A DNA stretch of 64,000 nt, from NCBI GenBank assembly GCA_963702035.1, contig OY969700.1, forward strand, positions 682,001 through 746,000, in the 5' to 3' direction. Positions 18,571 through 26,074 of this stretch are shown here, piece by piece; position 1 is the stretch's first letter, and each line of letters begins with the position of its first letter. The position numbers and the translations under genes are program-made. Origin of the DNA: VRUE01 sp963702035 (GTDB lineage Bacteria > Actinomycetota > Thermoleophilia > Solirubrobacterales > 70-9). The notes beneath the pieces are model-generated. The model searched no databases and was not told where the DNA came from. It saw nothing but the letters and a program-made list of their open reading frames with translations.

Positions 18571-18990
18571 CTACCGGCGCACGATCTCCTCCGCGAACTC
18601 GACGAGGTGCCGGGCCTGGCGCAGGGATCGTTTGAGCTGGGCCGCGCTTACGTCGATGAAGCCGTAGTGGGCGGCGTCCTTGAGGTCGATCAACTGGCGC
18701 AGCTGGCTGGCCGCGCGTTTGCCGCCGGGGGTGATCTGTTCGAGCAGCAACTCGGCGTCGTGGTGATTCTCGGAGCGGGACCGTTTTCCAAGCTCCTGGC
18801 AGCAGGCCGCGTCGGCAGCCGCGATCCCGGCGAGGATCGCGACGGAGGCGGCCACGCTTCCGTACTCCAGCGAGGGATCGCTTACGTCCGCGGCCAGCTC
18901 GGCGACTTCGAGGAAGCTCCTCGCGTGCCCGAGACGCTGCCGCGCCTGGGGCTTGCCGCACGCCTGGGTCCGTGGTTGCTTGCGCGCCAT
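18571..18990 (-). CDS. HEPN-like partner of the nucleotidyltransferase
   Basis: A 139-residue all-helical protein. The core AGIAAADAACCQELGKRSRS followed by ENHHDAELLLEQI is like HEPN proteins that pair with minimal nucleotidyltransferases, and RSENHH offers an R-x4-H motif of the HEPN ribonuclease type, though not in the strict RNxxxH form. In HepT/MntA systems the HEPN protein is the RNase toxin and the partner AMPylates it. The ATG overlaps the upstream stop by one base (TAATG). Confidence 0.6.
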   Translation of the reverse strand: MARKQPRTQACGKPQARQRLGHARSFLEVAELAADVSDPSLEYGSVAASVAILAGIAAADAACCQELGKRSRSENHHDAELLLEQITPGGKRAASQLRQLIDLKDAAHYGFIDVSAAQLKRSLRQARHLVEFAEEIVRR

Positions 18991-19607
18991 TACAGCCGCC
19001 TGAGGAGCTTGCGCGCGTCTTCACCGGCGAGGTCAACGGCGTCCTCGCTGACCTCCTCCACGACGGGCGGACGGTCCTTGCGCAACCGCGGAAGCTCGTG
19101 CTCGGAGACCTCGGCGATGCCGGCGTTGTTGCCGGTCCAGCGGCGCACCGAGTCAGCGAGTTCGTCGAGCTGATCGCGCCAGGTCGCGTCCTCGGGGTCG
19201 AGATCGGCGGGCCGCACGATAAGAAGGTCGATATCACTGCTCGTGTCGCCGTCGCCGCGAGCCGCACTGCCGAATAGGGAGGCATGAACAGGCGGTGGCT
19301 CCCAAGCGCCGATTACCTTGCGAAGCCGGCGATTCAGCTCGGCTCGTGCCCCGGCCATCTGCTCGACGGTCGGGGCCAACAGGTGATCGCGGTTCAGCTC
19401 GTAGAGGAAGGTACGGCCCACCTCTTCCCGGTTGACCAGACCGTGCTCGACGAGGCGGTTAAGGACATGCTGAACGCCGGTGTTGGAGCGCCCCGCCCGA
19501 CGAGCCAGCTCACGCCCGCTGCGGGGCTTGGTGGAGCCCGCCAGCACGACGAGCACGTCGGTATCGACGCTTGAAGATATGGCCGTGAAGGGTTTTGAGA
19601 CATCCAT
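18990..19607 (-). CDS. Winged-HTH/minimal nucleotidyltransferase fusion (MntA-like antitoxin)
   Basis: A 205-residue two-domain protein. Residues 15-75 form a winged HTH (RSGRELARRAGRSNTGVQHV) and residues 105-170 a Pol-beta-type nucleotidyltransferase with GSAARGDGDTSSDIDLLIV, the GS...DxD motif of MNT antitoxins. The family role is neutralising a HEPN RNase by adding AMP; the HTH should make it an autorepressor. I chose the ATG at 19607 since AGGA lies eight bases upstream, whereas an ATG at 19625 falls inside the first operator. Coupled to the HEPN gene by TAATG. Confidence 0.75.
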   Translation of the reverse strand: MDVSKPFTAISSSVDTDVLVVLAGSTKPRSGRELARRAGRSNTGVQHVLNRLVEHGLVNREEVGRTFLYELNRDHLLAPTVEQMAGARAELNRRLRKVIGAWEPPPVHASLFGSAARGDGDTSSDIDLLIVRPADLDPEDATWRDQLDELADSVRRWTGNNAGIAEVSEHELPRLRKDRPPVVEEVSEDAVDLAGEDARKLLRRL

Positions 19608-19614
19608 CGCATGT

Positions 19615-19670
19615 GTCCTAAACATAGATCAAGCGGACTAAATATAGGCCACTCGGCCTACGTTTAGGTC
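19615..19670. promoter_or_regulatory. Triple palindromic operator upstream of the MNT-HEPN operon
   Basis: Three 16-bp boxes at 19615-19630, 19635-19650 and 19655-19670 are spaced by exactly four bases, a 20-bp period (two helical turns). Each contains the dyad CTA-N4-TAG: CTAAACATAG, CTAAATATAG and, on the other strand, CTAAACGTAG. The middle box overlaps a TATATT on the minus strand that could be the -10. Three equal boxes right before a wHTH gene point to cooperative autorepression. Confidence 0.7.
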
Positions 19671-19699
19671 AAAGCAAGCGAGGTGGCAGCAACCATTCA

Positions 19700-20974
19700 T
19701 CACGCCGCCGAGCGCGCAAGCGGAGGCGTCGAGACATCCCTCAGTGCCGCCGATAGCTTTTCGGCGGCGTCCACCTGTGGGACGTGGTGAACGTAGATCA
19801 TCGTCGTCGCTATGTCCGCGTGGCCCATGTACGCCTTGACGTCGGTGAGTGGGAAGACCTGGACGGCGAGGGTGCCGAAGCTGTGGCGGAGGTCGTGGAA
19901 GCGGATGTGCTTGAGGCCCGCCGCCCCCAGCGCGGCGTAGAAGCGGCGGCGCAGGGCGCTGTCCTCGATGTGCTCGCCGGCCGGGTTAACGAAGACGAGG
20001 TCCTCCTCCCCGGTCCAGCCGTTGCGGCGGCTGAGCTGGTCGAGCGCGACGGCCACCTGGTCGATCATCGGGACGCTGCGGACCCGGCCGGACTTCGGCG
20101 CGTCCTCGTTCCGCATCACGTAGGAGTGGCGGACGTGGATCAGGCGCTTGCCGAAGTCGAGGTCGCGCCAGCGCAGGCTGCGCAGCTCGCCGAGGCGCAG
20201 GCCGGCGTAGGCGGCGGTGAGGAAGATCGCCGCGTCCTGCTGGTCTTGCTGGCGAAGCTTCGCTCTCCATTCCAAGCCGGTCGGGTGCTTGGGAGGCGTG
20301 CGGTGGCGGCCCTCGCGTGCCGCCCGCGCCAACGCCTCGACCTCCGCAGCCGAGAGCACGTCGAAGTCCCCGGACCGCCTCACGGGCTGGCGCTCGGCCC
20401 AGGCGGCGGCGTTCGCCGCGAGCCCATAGGTCCGCTGCGCCCGCTTGAGGATGCTGTGCATGACCCCGAGGTACTTGTTGATCGTCCGTGCCGACAGGCC
20501 CTCGCCGTCGGCGATGCCTCCGGCCGTGACCAGCTCGACCCGCCAGTTGTCGATGCGCTGCGTCGTGATCGACTCCAGCGCGAGCTCCCCGAAGTCCGGC
20601 AGCAGCCGCCGCTCCACGATCCAGCGGTAATCGACGATCGTCGACGGCCGCCGCTTGCGGTCGTGCTCGACGTAGCGCAGCCACTCGCGCGCGGCCTCGG
20701 CGAACGTGACCGTGCTGGCGAGCCGCGGTTGGCTGGTGATCCTGTGGCGCCGCGCGTCAGCGAGGATCGCGTCGAGCTCGCGCTGGGCGCCCTGCTTGGT
20801 CAGGTACCCCTCGGCGGGCCTTCCCCGCTTCGTCCACACCTTGCCGAGCACGACCTGGTGCTGGCCCTCGGCGTCGCGCCACTTCGCCATCCAGCGGTCG
20901 CCCGTCTTCCGCTTCCTGCGGAAGACGTGGCCGCTGATCGGGGTTTCGCGGAAGACGACCGAAGACGAACTCAT
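19700..20974 (-). CDS. int: Tyrosine recombinase (element integrase)
   Basis: A 424-residue phage-type integrase. An N-terminal arm-binding segment (1-95) and a SAM-like core-binding domain (TFAEAAREWLRYVEHD...) precede the catalytic domain. Active-site residues are visible: Arg in AYAGLRLGELRSLRW, Lys in APKSGRVRSVPM, His and Arg in HDLRHSFG, His in GHADIATTM and the nucleophile Tyr in MIYVHH. The ATG of MSSSSVVFRE is preferred over an upstream start that would be read through the arm-type repeats. It sits 140 bases from attR and reads away from it. Confidence 0.95.
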   Translation of the reverse strand: MSSSSVVFRETPISGHVFRRKRKTGDRWMAKWRDAEGQHQVVLGKVWTKRGRPAEGYLTKQGAQRELDAILADARRHRITSQPRLASTVTFAEAAREWLRYVEHDRKRRPSTIVDYRWIVERRLLPDFGELALESITTQRIDNWRVELVTAGGIADGEGLSARTINKYLGVMHSILKRAQRTYGLAANAAAWAERQPVRRSGDFDVLSAAEVEALARAAREGRHRTPPKHPTGLEWRAKLRQQDQQDAAIFLTAAYAGLRLGELRSLRWRDLDFGKRLIHVRHSYVMRNEDAPKSGRVRSVPMIDQVAVALDQLSRRNGWTGEEDLVFVNPAGEHIEDSALRRRFYAALGAAGLKHIRFHDLRHSFGTLAVQVFPLTDVKAYMGHADIATTMIYVHHVPQVDAAEKLSAALRDVSTPPLARSAA

Positions 20975-21006
20975 GCCTCCACGGTAGGCGGCTCTCCGGA
21001 CCGAAA

Positions 21007-21060
21007 AATGTGTCCCGAAATGTGTCCCCAACTAGGCAAAAACGTACCCTTCGGGACACA
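21007..21060. promoter_or_regulatory. Integrase arm-type sites near attR
   Basis: AATGTGTCCC occurs at 21007-21016 and 21019-21028 (12-base period), and an inverted GGGACACA at 21053-21060. They lie between the integrase start and the attR core and match the tandem pair near attL. Confidence 0.6.
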
Positions 21061-21113
21061 ACGAACTGGACCAAATTCGGCTCTACAAAGCCAACTGGAG
21101 AGACAAGACGCCG

Positions 21114-21156
21114 ATCATAATCCGCGTGTCGGGGGTTCGAGTCCCTCCTCCGGCAT
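21114..21156 (+). repeat. attR core (43-bp copy of tRNA-Met 3' part)
   Basis: Identical to 11056-11098. The upstream sequence does not supply a tRNA 5' half, so this is not a functional tRNA. Confidence 0.93.
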
Positions 21157-21261
21157 CGCTTCCTAGAGCCAAACTCATCTGATTAGCAGGCCGTTCGCGG
21201 CCAGGGTGCCAGCGTAAGTGTCAGCAAGCCGGGATTACGCCAACGGATCGAGCAGAGGGCT

Positions 21262-21471
21262 TCAGCAACCCACGAAAAGGTCTCCGGGCTGCGCATCAAG
21301 CGCCTTCGCGATCCGAACGATGTTTTTCACCCGCGGTTCACGCTGGCCGGCCTCGATTCGACTGATTACGGCCGCGTCGAGACCAGCAGCGAGCCCCAGC
21401 TGCTCCTGGGTCATCTCTCGCTCCTTGCGCACGCGCTTCACGTTGGCACCGAATTTCCGCGCGGCCGACAC
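21262..21471 (-). CDS. Short XRE-family regulator
   Basis: A 69-residue Cro/CI-type HTH protein, essentially one domain: REMTQEQLGLAAGLDAAVIS then RIEAGQREPRVKNIVRIAKA. Ends with GDLFVGC. It stands just outside attR and points toward it. No partner is obvious; it could regulate the small secreted-protein genes to its right, which are divergently transcribed. Confidence 0.8.
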   Translation of the reverse strand: MSAARKFGANVKRVRKEREMTQEQLGLAAGLDAAVISRIEAGQREPRVKNIVRIAKALDAQPGDLFVGC

Positions 21472-21544
21472 CGCGTGGATGCTCTTTGACGCCGCCCCAC
21501 AACTCTATGCCGTAAACGACAAAATAGACTAGGCTCCGGGCCGC

Positions 21545-21775
21545 ATGTTCTCTGACCGACTTGAAGCGGCCCGCCTGACAGCATCATCGGTGCTTGCGCT
21601 TTGCGCCACGCTTGCAGTGTTGGCGCTGACGGGCTGTGGCGGGGGCGGCTGCTTGACGCCAGCGGAGGTCGAACGGGAAGTCAACGAGATCGCCTCGGGC
21701 ATCGAGACCTCTCAAAGCGATGTTGAAGCCAAGCAGGCAGAAATCCAAGAGGTGCGCGAAAGGGTGTGCGAATGA
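21545..21775 (+). CDS. Small lipoprotein
   Basis: A 76-residue protein with a signal segment (LTASSVLALCATLAVLA) and lipobox LTGC at about residue 31. The mature part is a short charged helix that begins with a Cys in GGCLTPAEVERE and ends in VRERVCE, so the two mature cysteines could pair. It resembles a small Lpp-like coiled coil. Family not recognised. Confidence 0.55.
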   Translation: MFSDRLEAARLTASSVLALCATLAVLALTGCGGGGCLTPAEVEREVNEIASGIETSQSDVEAKQAEIQEVRERVCE

Positions 21776-21820
21776 GCGGCAATCACTTGTGCTTGCCGCG
21801 ACCACCCGAATAGAGGCGAT

Positions 21821-22408
21821 GTGAACCTCCTAGCATCCACCAAGATCGCCTGGCTGTTCGGTCTTCTGCCGCTTTGGCTGGCATCCGTCGCCGCTGCCCA
21901 GGCCCCCTGCGAAGCCGCCGAAGCCTTCCCGACGCGCAACGAAATCTGCTCCGCGGGGTGCTGGGAAGAAGGCAGTCCCGAAGAACAAGCCCGGGCTGCG
22001 GAAGCTAACCACGCCGACGAACTGCGCGAAGCCTGCGAAGCGCAGGAAGCTACCGAAGAAGCGGAAGAAGCTCGGCGGCGTCAGAGCGAAGCACGGGAAC
22101 TCCACCGGCCATTGCACACGCTCACCCGCTTCCGTGCCGAATGGGATGTGCTCCACTCGCTACACCATCTCCACGGTTGGCGGCGACGGGATGCCTGGGA
22201 TGTGACGTGCGCTGGGGGCCGGATCAGCCGCACCCGCTTCCGATGCTGGTTCCGCTGGATACGCGGGACCCGTTGCAACGTCGGACGCGGCCAGGACTGG
22301 GTTATCCACCACACCGGCAAGGGCATCTGGACGCTCTCGCGGCTCCGCTGGAAACTCGGCTGGGGCTACTCAGCGGAAGGGGTCGTGCATTGCCCGTTCT
22401 GGCGGTGA
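21821..22408 (+). CDS. Secreted Cys/Trp-rich hypothetical protein
   Basis: A 195-residue protein from a GTG start with a signal peptide (IAWLFGLLPLWLASVAAAQA). The mature part has an acidic helical stretch (60-95, EEAEEARRRQSEARE) and a Trp/Cys/Arg-rich C-terminal domain (about 100-195, WDVTCAGG, TRFRCWFRWIRGTRCNVG, VVHCPFW) that looks disulfide-stabilised. No family recognised. It is followed by a truncated gene through a GTGA overlap. Confidence 0.5.
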   Translation: MNLLASTKIAWLFGLLPLWLASVAAAQAPCEAAEAFPTRNEICSAGCWEEGSPEEQARAAEANHADELREACEAQEATEEAEEARRRQSEARELHRPLHTLTRFRAEWDVLHSLHHLHGWRRRDAWDVTCAGGRISRTRFRCWFRWIRGTRCNVGRGQDWVIHHTGKGIWTLSRLRWKLGWGYSAEGVVHCPFWR

Positions 22409-22521
22409 GGCGGCTGTTCTGGCTGGTCATCCTCTCGACCACCCTTGCTCTTGGTGTCCTCGCCGCGCACGCGACCAGCGGGACGGTTCGCTACTGCGGC
22501 AGCGTATCGCCCTGGCCCTGA
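22405..22521 (+). pseudogene. Truncated secreted-protein gene interrupted by the IS remnant
   Basis: Starts with a GTG overlapping the previous stop and encodes a clear signal segment (RRLFWLVILSTTLALGVLAA) then HATSGTVRYCG, after which it runs into the transposase remnant near 22495 and stops. The rest of the gene is not found on the far side of the remnant. Confidence 0.5.
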
Positions 22522-23303
22522 CGGCGCGCCTCGCGCCATACCTCGCGGCGGATCTGATCGAGCGCCTCGGTGGCGAGCTGAATGACGTGGAAGGGGTCGA
22601 CGCAGCGCTTGGCCTTCGGGCAGCGCTTCGCCAGCACCGCCTCGATCCAGCCCGCCATGTCGCAGGAGACGAGCTTCAAGCGCCTGGTTCGCTTCTCACC
22701 GAGCGCATCGAAGAACGCCTCGACCGTCGCCTTGTCGCGCCCCGGCGCCGCCCAGACGAGCCGCCCGGTGTCGTGGTCGACGACCACGGTCAGGTAGCGG
22801 TGGCCCTTGCGGTGGGAGATCTCATCGATCCCGATCCGCCGCAGGCCGACGAGCAGGTCCACCTCGCGGCCCGCGTCCTCTGCCACCCGCTCGCAGATCC
22901 GGCCCACGCTGCGCCAGGCGATTCGCATCAGCTCGGCGACGGCGCTGCCCGAGGTGTTCACCGCCAGCCAGGCGACCTGCTGCTCGAAGGCGCGGGTGAA
23001 GCGCGAGTCGTGCCGGGCCCAGGGCACGGCGCAGACGACGACGCCGTGCTCGGGGCAGCGCACCCTGGGCGCGTCGGCCTCCAGGTAGGCGAGGGTTGTG
23101 CCCAGGTCCAGCGCCCGCCAGCGCCGCCGCCCTTCGCCGAGATCGAAGCCCGGGCAGCGACGGCCGCAGGCGCCGCAGCGGTCCCGTTCCCGATGGTGTG
23201 GCCGGACCGCCGCCACTACTTGCCCCTGATCGTCGATCTCCACGCTTTCGACCACCGCCCGCTCCAGCCCGAGCAGGCCTGCCCATACCCTTTCCTTGCG
23301 CAC
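22491..23303 (-). pseudogene. ISL3-family transposase, 3'-truncated
   Basis: Encodes 270 residues of an ISL3-type transposase that is normally above 400. The N-terminal zinc finger (RCGACGRRCPGFDLG...VRCPEHG), the HTH region and the first two DDE acidic residues (GIDEISHRKG and SCDMAGWIEA) are present; the last Glu and the C-terminal half are missing. The reading frame ends within DNA belonging to an unrelated rightward gene, so a deletion removed the left end. The right terminal repeat may lie at about 23412-23420 (GGGCTCTCC on the minus strand). It should be inactive. Confidence 0.85.
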
Positions 23304-23520
23304 GTCGTTGCCGCTCCTTTCGATTTCCAGCCTTCGAGAAGCCGGAAACCTAGGCGCGGAGCGGCGTGCGCCTCTTTCTCACCTGCTTACGTGACCCACG
23401 GAAACGTCAGGAGAGCCCGAAAAATCATGAGGGGCGGCAGCCGTGGAGCGACACGAAGGTCAACCGGTGTATCCGAGACGGACGGAAAGCGTTGGCAGCA
23501 GGACGGGCGAGCGCAGTTAC
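23304..23520. other. Gene-free stretch right of the IS remnant
   Basis: Contains the likely upstream part of the ISL3 remnant to about 23420, then roughly 100 bases with no gene, hairpin or promoter I can support. Rightward open frames here are antisense to the protease gene and lack family features. Confidence 0.4.
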
Positions 23521-24018
23521 TCAGGCAGCCGCAACGACACCGAAGCGCTTATCGAACGCCTCTCGCTGCTCGACAGCTACCGCCTGTGCGAATCGGCTCG
23601 CCGTGACCGTGAAGCGGTTGAGGAAGCCGACGCTTCCAAGTAACACCAGGCCGTCACTGTGCCAGCCCTCGATGAAGCCGACTTGGGCCTCCCACTGGAT
23701 GTACTCGGATTCATCGGCGTCGCTCGGGTGCAGGCGCAGGCCGATGGCCTTGTAGCGCGCTGTGACGACCCGTCCGCCCACGGCGTGCGTTGTCTCGCCA
23801 TCGTGGTCGTCAAGGTCAACTTCGAGTTGGTCGGCAAGCAGGTTGCTGGCGAGCACGGAATCAGCGCCGGTGTCGATCAGCCCGGTGAGGAGCAATGTGC
23901 TTTGGTCGCCATGGACAAGGGAAACCGGAACAAAGGGACGGAAGACCGGTCCATCGATTCGGGTGGACTGAGCGTCCTCCCGGTAGGCATAGAGCCAGGG
24001 AAGAGGCTGGTCAGCCAA
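23521..24018 (-). CDS. Retropepsin-like aspartyl protease
   Basis: A protein of about 165 residues carrying a single aspartyl-protease motif, LIDTGADSVLASNLL, at residues 47-61, followed by a flap region and a hydrophobic second motif VLLGSVGFLNRF. One DTGA per chain means it should act as a dimer, like retroviral or DDI1-type retropepsins. I favour a TTG at 24018 overlapping the upstream stop; a longer ATG start at 24069 would lie inside the upstream gene. Substrates are unknown. Confidence 0.7.
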   Translation of the reverse strand: MADQPLPWLYAYREDAQSTRIDGPVFRPFVPVSLVHGDQSTLLLTGLIDTGADSVLASNLLADQLEVDLDDHDGETTHAVGGRVVTARYKAIGLRLHPSDADESEYIQWEAQVGFIEGWHSDGLVLLGSVGFLNRFTVTASRFAQAVAVEQREAFDKRFGVVAAA

Positions 24019-24202
24019 GGCCGACGTAGATCGGCTCGTCTGCAAGCGGGACCCGACCGTGCACGACAACGTGGTTGCGACCCTTGGCCTTCTCGAACAC
24101 GACGCGCGGGTCTTTATCGGCGATCACGATCTCGCCGCTGCGGGCGTCAATAGCCACGTACTGGCCCTCATGGCCTCGAAAGTCGGTGCGGATCGGCTCC
24201 AT
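24011..24202 (-). CDS. DUF5678-like small protein
   Basis: A 63-residue protein beginning MEPIRTDFRGHEGQYVAIDA. The pattern of a beta-strand ending VAI, a GEIVIADKDPRVVFEKAKG helix start, and a C-terminal strand with RVPLADEPIY matches DUF5678 as I know it. It overlaps the retropepsin gene by eight bases; this pairing recurs in bacteria and archaea and suggests a two-component unit. Confidence 0.55.
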   Translation of the reverse strand: MEPIRTDFRGHEGQYVAIDARSGEIVIADKDPRVVFEKAKGRNHVVVHGRVPLADEPIYVGLG

Positions 24203-24412
24203 ATCTAAGACGATGATAGCCCTGGGTCTCCCGGCACCTTCTGCGTGCAACGCCTCGCCCTCACTCCGGCACACACGCCGTGCCGACCTAACTGCCAAAA
24301 GCGCCGCGAAGGCAGTCGGTCAAGGGCGCGAAGCGCCCGACCCCTTCAGGGGGCTGGCCAGTCTAACATATATGCTATAAATGTTGGGGTAGAGGGAGGC
24401 TGGTCTGCCACC

Positions 24413-24646
24413 GTGCCGCAACCGACACTTGCCCAACTTGGAGCTGCAATCCGCACCCTGCGTCAGGGACGCTCGCTGAGCATTGAAGCGCTCGCGGCCG
24501 AGGCTGGCCTCCATACGGTCTCGGTCTCCCGGATAGAGGGCGGCAAGCAGAATCCGACCTGGGTTGCCCTGACCAAGATCGCCGCTGGGCTCGACGTGCC
24601 AGTGGTCGATCTCGTCCGCTTGGCGGACGAACAAACCAGACCTTAG
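24413..24646 (+). CDS. XRE-family regulator
   Basis: A 77-residue HTH protein (LSIEALAAEAGLHTVSVSRI, EGGKQNPTW). GTG is the only usable start. An extended -10-like TGCTATAAA lies at 24373-24381, about 30 bases upstream, in a markedly AT-richer patch than its surroundings. It is divergent from the DUF5678-retropepsin pair and may regulate it. It ends nine bases from the convergent thrC stop, marking the right edge of the accessory region. Confidence 0.75.
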   Translation: MPQPTLAQLGAAIRTLRQGRSLSIEALAAEAGLHTVSVSRIEGGKQNPTWVALTKIAAGLDVPVVDLVRLADEQTRP

Positions 24647-24654
24647 ACAGGCTC

Positions 24655-25950
24655 TTAGCGCAAAGCGGCGCCGGCGCCGGTCTGACGGAACTGGGCGAGG
24701 GTCTCCTCCATCGCCTCTACCTCGGGGGCGACCATCGACGGCCAGGGCTTGTCGGGGTGCTCCTCGAGGGTCTTGTAGCCGTTGCCGGTGATCGCCGCGA
24801 CCACGGTGTCGTCGGGGCCGATTTTGCCCTCGTTGGCGAGCTTGATCGTCGCCGCGATCGTGGTGCCGCCGGCGGGCTCGGTGAGGATGCCCTCGGTGGC
24901 GCCGAGCAGGTCCAGTGCCTCGAAGATCTCGGGGTCGGTGGCGGTCGCCGCCGAGCCGCCGCGCGAGGTCACCGCGTCGACGACGAGCGGGCCGTCGCCC
25001 GGGGCGCCGATCGCCAGCGAGTGGGCAGCGGTGTTCGGCCGCTGGGGCTCGATCTCCCCGCTGCCGTCGAGGATCGCGGTGGCGATCGGCCCGCAGCCCT
25101 CCGCCTGGGCGATATGGATCTTGGTCGCCGCCGTCTCGGCCATGCCCACCGTTTCCATCTCCCCCAGTCCCTTGTGGACGCGCGAGGAGAGGGTGCCGCC
25201 GGCGGCCGGGATCACGAAGTGGTCGGGCGAGACCCAGTCGAGCTGCTCGACTACCTCGAAGGCCATCGTCTTCGCCCCCTCGGCGTAGAACGGACGCAGC
25301 GTGATGTTGGCGAACTGGATGTCGGTCGCCAGGGCCAGCTCGCGACAGGCGCGGTTGGCTTCGTCGTAGTTGCCGTCGAGCTGGATCACGGCCGCTCCCA
25401 ACGCCCGGCAGGCGCGCGCCTTGCCGCGCTCCATGTTGCTCGGGTAGAAGACGTAGGCGGCGACTCCGGCCTTGGCCGCCAGCGAGGCGACGGCGGTGCC
25501 GACGTTGCCGGTCGAGACGCAGCCGATCTCCTTCTTGCCGAGCTCGAGCAGGCGGGCGACCGCCATCGAGACGACGCGGTCCTTGTAGGAGAGGCTGGGA
25601 CGCTGGGTGCTGTCGTCCTTGAGGTAGAGCTTGCGCAGGCCCAGCTCGGCGCCGAGCCGGTCGGCGTGGATCAGCGGCGTGCGGCCGCTGTAGCGCCCGA
25701 CCCGGTGCTTTGCGCCGGCATCGACGATCGGCAGCAGCTCCTCGAAGCGCCAGATGTTGAGCTCGCGCTCACCGATCGGCAGCTCGGCCACGCGCGAGGT
25801 GGCGAGCTCGTAGTCGTAGTCAACATCGAGGGTCTGGCCGCAGCCGAGACACCTAAAGGTGGTATCGAGAAGGGGGAGCCGAAGCTCACAGTCGTGGCAG
25901 ACCAGCTCCGTCGCGCAGGAGCGGGTGCGCTGGTCGGCCGAGAGGCTCAT
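24655..25950 (-). CDS. thrC: Threonine synthase
   Basis: PLP enzyme converting O-phosphohomoserine to threonine. The 431 residues begin with a rubredoxin-like zinc knuckle (Cys18, Cys21, Cys34, Cys37), then the PLP fold with Lys123 in SLSYKDR, the phosphate loop STGNVGTAVAS and PAAGGTLSS. Length is normal for the class with an N-terminal knuckle. A strong sigma70-type promoter lies about 95 bases upstream, overlapping the end of the preceding gene. Confidence 0.93.
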   Translation of the reverse strand: MSLSADQRTRSCATELVCHDCELRLPLLDTTFRCLGCGQTLDVDYDYELATSRVAELPIGERELNIWRFEELLPIVDAGAKHRVGRYSGRTPLIHADRLGAELGLRKLYLKDDSTQRPSLSYKDRVVSMAVARLLELGKKEIGCVSTGNVGTAVASLAAKAGVAAYVFYPSNMERGKARACRALGAAVIQLDGNYDEANRACRELALATDIQFANITLRPFYAEGAKTMAFEVVEQLDWVSPDHFVIPAAGGTLSSRVHKGLGEMETVGMAETAATKIHIAQAEGCGPIATAILDGSGEIEPQRPNTAAHSLAIGAPGDGPLVVDAVTSRGGSAATATDPEIFEALDLLGATEGILTEPAGGTTIAATIKLANEGKIGPDDTVVAAITGNGYKTLEEHPDKPWPSMVAPEVEAMEETLAQFRQTGAGAALR

Positions 25951-26045
25951 CGCCCCTCAACGCCCCCGGCTAGCGACGGCAGGCCGCCCGCCTTGGCAAA
26001 TCTCCGTCTGCGCTTTCCATGCTGGCGCCTGATCATGAGCGGTTT

Positions 26046-26074
26046 TGTATAGCAGATACGGGCATATCGATCAA
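26046..26074 (-). promoter_or_regulatory. Sigma70-type promoter for thrC
   Basis: On the minus strand TTGATC (26069-26074), a 17-base spacer, then TATACA (26046-26051). The -35 overlaps the stop codon of the upstream synthetase-like gene. Confidence 0.6.

Larger units (their letters stand above)
11098..21156. mobile_element. Integrative mobilizable element in tRNA-Met
   Basis: A 10-kb island bounded by a 43-bp direct repeat of the tRNA 3' half. It carries a tyrosine integrase next to attR, an AlpA-like excisionase, a MobF relaxase-helicase, and no recognisable mating-pair proteins, coupling protein or replication gene. That fits an element that excises and is mobilised in trans by another conjugative system. 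Cargo includes an HTH-nucleotidyltransferase/HEPN pair, an XRE regulator, a DUF4352-like lipoprotein, a zinc-ribbon protein, an HNH protein and a membrane protein of unknown role. Residual intergenic DNA 11099-11293 holds only arm-type sites. Confidence 0.9.

Noticed and set aside
21114..21156. A second tRNA-Met gene
   Set aside because: Only the 3' part is present; there is no D-arm or 5' acceptor strand, so it is the attR copy.
21157..24654. A second tandem island with its own att copy near thrC
   Set aside because: No further copy of the tRNA 3' sequence was found around 24600-24660, so a second integration cannot be shown even though the gene content is accessory.
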